Origin: Gemmatimonadales bacterium
Lineage (GTDB): Bacteria; Gemmatimonadota; Gemmatimonadetes; Gemmatimonadales; GWC2-71-9
Direction: 5' to 3'
Length of the DNA: 64,000 nucleotides
Assembly: GCA_036500345.1 (NCBI GenBank)
Contig: DASYCE010000031.1
Span: 1 to 64,000 of the forward strand
The notes beneath the pieces were generated by a model. The model ran no database searches and had not been told where the DNA came from. It saw nothing but the letters and a program-made list of their open reading frames with translations. The position numbers were made by a program, and so were the translations under genes. This document shows, one piece after another, positions 59,226 through 64,000 of the stretch (position 1 is the stretch's first letter; every line of letters begins with the position of its first letter).

Positions 59226-59256
59226 GAGAAAGTCCGGTCAGGAGTCGTCGGGCGAG

Positions 59257-60759
59257 TCATACCACGCTCGCCAGGTCCATCATCAGCGCCGGCAAACCGT
59301 CATCCAGCACCGTCGCACCGGTAATCCATCGTGCCATCCCCGCCGGCCGATCGATCGGTTGCACCACGGCGTCGACCTGGCCGTGCACCGCATCGGCGAG
59401 GAGCGCCACGCGCTGGCCGTTGGCCTCGACCACGACCACCGGGCGATGCTGCGGCGGATCGTCGCCGCGATACTGCAGCAAGCGACGCAGGTCGACGATC
59501 GGCAGTGCGTCGCCGCGAACGAAGAGCACCGCTCGGCCATCCTGCTGTCCGATCGATCCGGCTTCCGCCGCCACCAATTCCACCACATGCGTCAGCGGCA
59601 TCACATACCGCTCCGACCCGATGCTGGTCACCAGTGCCCGCACGATGCCGAGTCGCGTCGGAAGCCGGATGCCGAAGATCGTCCCCCGGCCCGGCACCGT
59701 CGACAGCGAGAGGGACGCGCCCATTTCGCGCAGCCGCGCGACGACCACGTCGAGCCCGACACCGCGTCCCGACACCTCGGTGACCTGCGACGCGGTGCTG
59801 AATCCCGGTCGCTCCAGCACCGAGAGCAGCCCGTCGTCGGTCAGCACGGCGCGACTGTCGAGCATCCCCATCTCCCGGGCACGGCGCGCGACAGCGTCAC
59901 GATCGATTCCGCGCCCGTCGTCACCGACCTCGACCACCACCGCGTCACCGTCGCGGCGCGCGACGACCGTGATCCGCCCGGCGGGGCGTTTCCCTGCCGC
60001 GCGCCGCTCGTCCATCGTCTCGATCCCGTGGTCCACCGCGTTGCGCATCAGGTGCAGCAACGGATCGGCGAGTTGATCGAGAATCGCGCGGTCGACTTCG
60101 AGCCCCTCGCCGGTGATCTGCACCTGCACTTCGCGACCGAGCTGACGCGCCAGATCCCGAACCATCGGCGGCACGCGCTCGAACACTTCGGCGAGCGGCG
60201 CCAGGCGGACGTCGAGGATGCGCGATTGCAGCGTGTCGAGCCGCCGGGCCATCCGGAGCGCCGCCTGCGAGATCGTCGAGAACGGGTCGATTTGTGCTCG
60301 CCGCTCGAGCTCCTGCCGCGCCGTCACGAGCGCGCCGAGATCTCCGAGCAGTGCGTCGAGCCGATCGAGATCGACGCGAACGATTCGTGCACCCCGTACC
60401 GGTGCAGCTGATTCGGTATCGGCCACCTCGCTCGATGCAATTGCCGCTTCGCATGCGAGCGTCACTTCATCGAGCTCGATCGCGAAGGCGCGCAGCCACG
60501 CCGGTGTCGCCACCTGGCCGCCGCGGCGAACATCGCTCAGCCGCGTTTCCGTCGCGTGAACCAGGTCGGTCGCGGCCGCAAACTCCAGCGATGCCGCCAT
60601 CCCCTTGACCGTGTGCAGCGCGCGGAAGATCTCCTCGGCCGGCTCACGCTCGGCGGGTGTGTCGATCCACAGGTCGAGCGCGCGACGTGCGCCGCTCAGC
60701 AGCGACCGCGTCTCCGACGCGAAGAGAGCGACGTAACGTGCGCGGCGCGGATCGGTCAT
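59257..60759 (-). CDS. cheA: CheA-like histidine kinase
   Basis: A 500-residue CheA-type kinase. The HPt domain has the phospho-acceptor His49 in FRALHTVKGMAASLEF. The CheY-binding P2 domain is absent or very short. Dimerisation and kinase domains follow: MRNAVDHGIETMDERRAAGK (N box, about 260), VGDDGRGIDRDAVARRAREM (G1), VSGRGVGLDVVVARLREMGA (G2). A CheW-like domain ends the protein (RALVTSIGSERYVMPLTHVV). The ATG overlaps the cheY stop by 4 nt. The short form without P2 resembles those of minimal or alternative chemosensory pathways. Confidence 0.92.
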   Translation of the reverse strand: MTDPRRARYVALFASETRSLLSGARRALDLWIDTPAEREPAEEIFRALHTVKGMAASLEFAAATDLVHATETRLSDVRRGGQVATPAWLRAFAIELDEVTLACEAAIASSEVADTESAAPVRGARIVRVDLDRLDALLGDLGALVTARQELERRAQIDPFSTISQAALRMARRLDTLQSRILDVRLAPLAEVFERVPPMVRDLARQLGREVQVQITGEGLEVDRAILDQLADPLLHLMRNAVDHGIETMDERRAAGKRPAGRITVVARRDGDAVVVEVGDDGRGIDRDAVARRAREMGMLDSRAVLTDDGLLSVLERPGFSTASQVTEVSGRGVGLDVVVARLREMGASLSLSTVPGRGTIFGIRLPTRLGIVRALVTSIGSERYVMPLTHVVELVAAEAGSIGQQDGRAVLFVRGDALPIVDLRRLLQYRGDDPPQHRPVVVVEANGQRVALLADAVHGQVDAVVQPIDRPAGMARWITGATVLDDGLPALMMDLASVV

Positions 60760-61121
60760 CCACCCAGTACGCGCTGAACCGCTTCGAGCACCCGCGCCGG
60801 CTGAAACGGCTTGACCACGAAGTCCTTGGCGCCGGCCTGGATCGCTTCCACCACCAGCGCCTGCTGGCCCATCGCGCTGCACATCAGGATCCTGGCCGCC
60901 GGATCGGCCGCGACGATCGCGCGGACCGCATCGATGCCGCCCATGTCGGGCATCACGATATCCATCGTGACGAGATCGGGCTTGAGCACCTTGTAGCGGT
61001 CGACCGCCTGCAGGCCGCTTTCCGCCTCGCCGACCACGTCATAGCCGGCACCGCTCAGGATGTCGGCGATCATCGTTCGCATGAAGATCGCATCGTCGCA
61101 GATCAGGATCCGGTGCGCCAC
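60756..61121 (-). CDS. cheY: Single-domain response regulator CheY
   Basis: A 121-residue receiver domain with acidic pair Asp9-Asp10, phospho-acceptor Asp54 (LVTMDIVMPDMGG), Ser82 in the switch position (MCSAMGQQALV) and Lys104 (DFVVKPFQPA). No output domain. The start is a GTG at 61121 with a GGAGGA ribosome site 7 nt upstream. It lies between cheW (22 nt gap) and cheA (4 nt overlap). Its likely target is an element of the downstream operon rather than a flagellar switch, since none is here; that is inference. Confidence 0.93.
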   Translation of the reverse strand: MAHRILICDDAIFMRTMIADILSGAGYDVVGEAESGLQAVDRYKVLKPDLVTMDIVMPDMGGIDAVRAIVAADPAARILMCSAMGQQALVVEAIQAGAKDFVVKPFQPARVLEAVQRVLGG

Positions 61122-61143
61122 GCAAAGTCCTCCGGCTGAAGAA

Positions 61144-61506
61144 TCAGGCGAAAATCGCGGATGCGATCCGGCCCAGGTCAATTTCTGCAAGGCCCGTGCG
61201 AGCCTCCCCGACCAATTCCACCACGGCGTCGGCGACCAGACCGAACCGGCGGCCCTCCCATTCCACCACCACGATCTCGGAGCCGGTGGCACCACCGCCG
61301 CCAAGCTCGAGCGCCCGCACCGCGTCGGCGACCACCAGGATCCGGCCGCGGTGATTGGCCATCCCCCGAACGGCCTGGGCTCCCCCGGGCACCCGCACCA
61401 TCCGCGCGTCGCGCAGGACCTCGATCACGCTGACGACCGGGATGTACCAACGCGATCCGGCCATCTGCACCACGAGGCCGCCGACCCGCAGTCCCCCCTC
61501 AGTCAT
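61144..61506 (-). CDS. cheW: CheW-like coupling protein
   Basis: A 120-residue CheW domain: LVVQMAGSRWYIPVVSVIEV, then VRVPGGAQAVRGMANHRGRI, then VVVEWEGRRFGLVADAVVEL. It normally bridges receptors and CheA. It opens the che-GTPase run; its ATG overlaps the rluD stop (TGATG), so the signalling genes are transcribed behind the ileS-lspA-rluD block unless an internal promoter exists. No receptor gene lies in the window. Confidence 0.9.
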   Translation of the reverse strand: MTEGGLRVGGLVVQMAGSRWYIPVVSVIEVLRDARMVRVPGGAQAVRGMANHRGRILVVADAVRALELGGGGATGSEIVVVEWEGRRFGLVADAVVELVGEARTGLAEIDLGRIASAIFA

Positions 61507-62504
61507 CAGTCGTCCGACCCGAAAAAGCCGAGGGACTGGAGCGCCTCGTCGGCACCCGGCACGGCACCGGAACCCGCCACCATCTCGAGCATCGGCCAGA
61601 GATCAGCCGGCCACGGGGAAGTCAGCCGCAGTGCCTCCCCGGTCACCGGATGGCGGAACGCGAGAAGTGCTGCGTGAAGCGCCTGCCGGGGAGCGATCTC
61701 CTCCAGTCGCCGCGCCGCCATCCGGGCATTCCCGCCGATCCGCTTCGACCCTCCCGCCCCATAGACCGGGTCGCCCACCACCGGATGGCCGATCGATTCC
61801 AGGTGCACCCGGATCTGGTGGGTCCGTCCGCTGTGCAGTTCAAGCCGGACGAGGTCGGTCGACCCAAACCGGCTCACCGCAATGACATCGGTCCTCGCCC
61901 CACGCCCTGTGGGAAGTATCGCCATCCGCTTCCGGTCACGAAGGTCTCGGCCGATGGGGGCCTCGATCGAGAGGCGGTCCTCGTCGAGGTGCCCCCAGAT
62001 CAGCGCGGCGTAGATTCGCGTCACCCGGCGCGCCGCAATCATCGCACCGAGCTTCCGGTGGGCGAGATCGTTCTTGGCCACGATGATGAGCCCCGAGGTG
62101 TCGCGGTCGAGCCGGTGCACGATGCCGGGCCGCCCCTCGGCGCCGCTGGCAAGGGTCGTCCCCCGGGCGATCAGCGCGTTGACGAGCGTGTCGTCCCAAT
62201 GCCCGGGCGCGGGGTGCACCACCAGGCCAGCCGGCTTGTCGATCACCGCCAGGTGCTCGTCCTCGAAGACCACACGCAACGGAATCGGGTTTGGAGCGAG
62301 AACGCGCGCAGGTTCGGCGGGGACGTCTGCAAGGACGACCACATCCCCGCGCACCAGCGTGTGCGAGGCGCGAGCGGCGGCTGCGTTGACCGTCAGCGCG
62401 CCTGCAGCGAGCAGGCGCGCCGACTGGGTCCGCGAGATGCCGAGCTGATCGGCGAGAAAACGATCGAGTCGCTCAGTCCGCGCGACGGTGACGGAGAACG
62501 TCAC
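61506..62504 (-). CDS. rluD: Pseudouridine synthase of the RluD/RluA family
   Basis: A 332-residue enzyme that isomerises uridines in 23S rRNA or tRNA. An N-terminal S4 RNA-binding domain (ERLDRFLADQLGISRTQSAR) precedes the catalytic domain. Motif I/II region PAGLVVHPAPGHWDDTLVNA and the catalytic Asp in GIVHRLDRDTSGLIIVAKND are intact. HSGRTHQIRVHLESIGHPVV is the conserved later motif. The GTG at 62504, with a GGCGGA site before it, is preferred over a further upstream frame. Its neighbour lspA is common in many genomes. RluD is the closest match by context; the exact target site cannot be settled. Confidence 0.9.
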   Translation of the reverse strand: MTFSVTVARTERLDRFLADQLGISRTQSARLLAAGALTVNAAAARASHTLVRGDVVVLADVPAEPARVLAPNPIPLRVVFEDEHLAVIDKPAGLVVHPAPGHWDDTLVNALIARGTTLASGAEGRPGIVHRLDRDTSGLIIVAKNDLAHRKLGAMIAARRVTRIYAALIWGHLDEDRLSIEAPIGRDLRDRKRMAILPTGRGARTDVIAVSRFGSTDLVRLELHSGRTHQIRVHLESIGHPVVGDPVYGAGGSKRIGGNARMAARRLEEIAPRQALHAALLAFRHPVTGEALRLTSPWPADLWPMLEMVAGSGAVPGADEALQSLGFFGSDD

Positions 62505-62514
62505 TCCGCCGCGA

Positions 62515-63021
62515 TCAGGCTGCAGCGCGGGAGGCGGCGGCGCGCCGGGCATCTTCGCGCCAGAGTGAAAGGGCCAGCGCAATGGCGCCGCAGGTCACGG
62601 CAATATCCGCGACGTTGAATGTCGGCCACCGCAACGTGCCCGCGCCGATGTCGATGAAATCGACTACGCCGCGCGCCGAGAGAATGCGGTCGATCGCATT
62701 CCCCGCCGCACCACCGGCGACGAATGCCACCGCGAACTGTCGCAGGTGATCGCCCGGCACCGCCTGTCGCGCGGCGAGGTAGAGCCACACGATCGCCGCA
62801 ACGGCGATCGCCAGGAAGATCCATCGCTGCCAGACGCCGAGGTCGAGTCCGAACGCGGCACCCTGATTGTGGACGAGCCGGAACTGCACCGCATCCCCGA
62901 TCACCGACACCACCCGCTCGCCCAGGCTCCGCTCCGCCACCAGCTTGGTGATCCGGTCGAGCACGATGGTGATCAGCATGATTGCCCAGAACGGGCGATT
63001 CCCGTTACCGCCGCTTGGCAT
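62515..63021 (-). CDS. lspA: Prolipoprotein signal peptidase
   Basis: A 168-residue inner-membrane aspartyl protease (type II signal peptidase) cutting lipoprotein signals such as that of the lipoprotein encoded at 12829-14022. About four helices. Family motifs: IVLDRITKLVAERSLGERVV, FRLVHNQGAAFGL, and the catalytic Asp pair in GNAIDRILSARGVVDFIDIG. The ATG 63021 lies inside the end of dksA (17 nt overlap) but has an AAGGAAGAGG site just upstream; a second ATG at 62979 is an alternative. It follows the usual ileS-dksA-lspA order. Confidence 0.93.
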   Translation of the reverse strand: MPSGGNGNRPFWAIMLITIVLDRITKLVAERSLGERVVSVIGDAVQFRLVHNQGAAFGLDLGVWQRWIFLAIAVAAIVWLYLAARQAVPGDHLRQFAVAFVAGGAAGNAIDRILSARGVVDFIDIGAGTLRWPTFNVADIAVTCGAIALALSLWREDARRAAASRAAA

Positions 63022-63388
63022 CCTCTTCCTTTTCCTTGCACGCGATGCAGAGCCGCGCGTGCGGCAGCGCATCGAGCCGTTCGAAATCGATCTCGACGCC
63101 GCACTGATGGCACCGTCCGAATTTGTCGGGCTGGTTGTACATCCGGCGCAGCGCTTCGTTGATGTGCCAGAGGTACCGCCCCTCCTGCGACGCGAAGAGG
63201 AACTGCTTTTCGCGCTCCATGGCGTCGGTGCCCTGGTCCGCCATGTGGAACGAATACGAGGAGAGGTCGCCGTCCGACGATTGCAGCGTCGCATTGAACG
63301 ACTCGTCGTAGTACCCGAGCTCCTTCATGACGCGCGTGCGTTCCTCGAGCAGCCGCTTCTCGAGGTGCTTCAACTGGGTCTTCGTCAC
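63005..63388 (-). CDS. DksA/TraR-family zinc-finger protein
   Basis: A 127-residue protein. Residues 1-80 are a long helical coiled-coil region (LEKRLLEERTRVMKELGYYD, then MEREKQFLFASQEGRYLWHI); residues ~88-120 are a C4 zinc finger (FGRCHQCGVEIDFERL, then ARLCIACKEKEED). Acidic tip residues typical of true DksA (DxxDxA) are not clear, so I would not assert an RNA polymerase role; it could be a DksA-like regulator of ribosomal or stress genes. It sits between ileS (4 nt ATGA overlap) and lspA. Confidence 0.88.
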   Translation of the reverse strand: MTKTQLKHLEKRLLEERTRVMKELGYYDESFNATLQSSDGDLSSYSFHMADQGTDAMEREKQFLFASQEGRYLWHINEALRRMYNQPDKFGRCHQCGVEIDFERLDALPHARLCIACKEKEEDAKRR

Positions 63389-64000
63389 AGGCTGTCCGGA
63401 TGTGGTGGGCCGGAAAGGGTCCGGCCGTCCCCGACCTGCCGCACCGCAAGCGTCGCGGCAAGGTCATCGATCGTGATCTCTTCGCTTCGGTCGTGCGCGT
63501 CCAGTGCATCGCCGGTACGGAATTCTCTCGCCAGTGTTTCCGCGCCGATGTGGTCGCGGTGGTGCCGGGCCGCATCAATCAGTGCGGGATCACCGATGAC
63601 GGATACCGCGATCCGCGCCGACACATCGTAGCCCGCGTCCTTGCGCAGCCGCTGGATGCGGTTGACCAGCTCGCGCGCCAATCCTTCGCGAATCAGCGGC
63701 GGCGTAAGCTCAGGGTCGAGCGCCACGACGAACGGGCCGTCGGTCGCGACCGGCCAATCGGTGGCGACGTCGCGCTCGACCACCACATCTTCGGGGAGCA
63801 GTTCCACCGTCTCGCCGCCGATCGTGAGTGGGCACGGATCGCCGTGCTCCAGCCGCTGCAGGCCGGTGCGGTCGAGCTGCGCCACCGCCGCCGCAATCTC
63901 CTTGACCCGCGATCCGAATCGCTTGCCGAGGGTGCGGAAGTTCGGCTTGCCACGCAGCCGGACGAGGTCGGCGTCGCTCGCCACGACGTCGATCTGCTTG
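63385..64000 (-). CDS. ileS: Isoleucyl-tRNA synthetase, C-terminal part (window edge)
   Basis: The frame is open from the right edge; about 205 codons are visible, so the N-terminus is missing. This part is the C-terminal anticodon-binding and tail region of IleRS: LRGKPNFRTLGKRFGSRVKE, then IREGLARELVNRIQRLRKDA and GYDVSARIAVSVIGDP. RELVNRIQxxRKDAG is a strong IleRS signature. No zinc-binding C-terminal CxxC finger is seen, as in the long (eukaryote-like, type 2) bacterial form. It leads the ileS-dksA-lspA-rluD block. Confidence 0.93.
   Translation of the reverse strand, partial: KQIDVVASDADLVRLRGKPNFRTLGKRFGSRVKEIAAAVAQLDRTGLQRLEHGDPCPLTIGGETVELLPEDVVVERDVATDWPVATDGPFVVALDPELTPPLIREGLARELVNRIQRLRKDAGYDVSARIAVSVIGDPALIDAARHHRDHIGAETLAREFRTGDALDAHDRSEEITIDDLAATLAVRQVGDGRTLSGPPHPDSL

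Noticed and set aside
1-64000. CRISPR arrays, insertion sequences, rRNA
   Set aside because: No regularly spaced repeats, no transposase-like frames, and no rRNA-like sequence were seen.

Overview
The window is a dense, high-GC bacterial chromosome segment. About 60 protein genes and two tRNA genes are almost all on the minus strand, packed with 1-4 nt overlaps (ATGA, GTGA or TGATG junctions). I see no insertion sequences, phage genes, rRNA or CRISPR arrays. The gene set suggests a diderm, probably Gemmatimonadota: secreted proteins with Sec signals, a lipoprotein beside a beta-barrel-like protein, a complete murein/division cluster, GTG starts, and MglA/roadblock/DUF4388 proteins. The phylum is an inference from gene style, not from a marker comparison.

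Layout. 1-17 kb is housekeeping: a truncated secreted protein, purM, a PfkB kinase, argS, an FmdB zinc ribbon, an alpha/beta hydrolase, the catalytic subunit of methylmalonyl-CoA mutase, fbp, a competence pair (comEC, comFB), miaB, an outer-membrane-protein/lipoprotein pair, cdd, deoB, a DUF1844 protein and alr. mazG (+) diverges from alr. 17.7-24.5 kb holds asnS, two full-length paralogs and one short paralog of an unrecognised CxxC zinc-ribbon protein, a DUF3175 protein, a DUF892/YciF protein (+) and recG. 24.5-25.5 kb is a RES-Xre toxin-antitoxin module with two matching palindromes at its promoter.

25.5-46.7 kb contains a complete dcw cluster read right to left: rsmH, ftsL, ftsI, murE, murF, mraY, murD, ftsW, murG, murC, ftsQ, ftsA, ftsZ. 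It runs on into an M23 endopeptidase, a VWA-like membrane protein, ftsY, a small membrane protein and a sodium:solute symporter. mraZ is missing from its usual place upstream of rsmH, where tRNA-Asp and a hairpin sit instead. 46.8-48.8 kb has a secreted tetratricopeptide-like protein, tRNA-Val and a small membrane protein.

49-61.5 kb is the most unusual part. A single compact operon encodes CheW, CheY, CheA and a CheC-like phosphatase, then TPR and DUF4388 proteins, a TPR-roadblock fusion, two more roadblock proteins, an MglA-like GTPase, a protein with two DnaA-type AAA+ domains and no DNA-binding domain, a DUF4388-TPR protein, a TPR protein and a membrane-anchored gluzincin peptidase. There is no receptor, CheR or CheB here. 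It looks like a non-canonical signalling module joining a two-component phosphorelay to a small-GTPase switch and tandem AAA+ ATPase. Upstream of it, 61.5-64 kb is the familiar ileS-dksA-lspA-rluD order, with ileS cut by the window edge.
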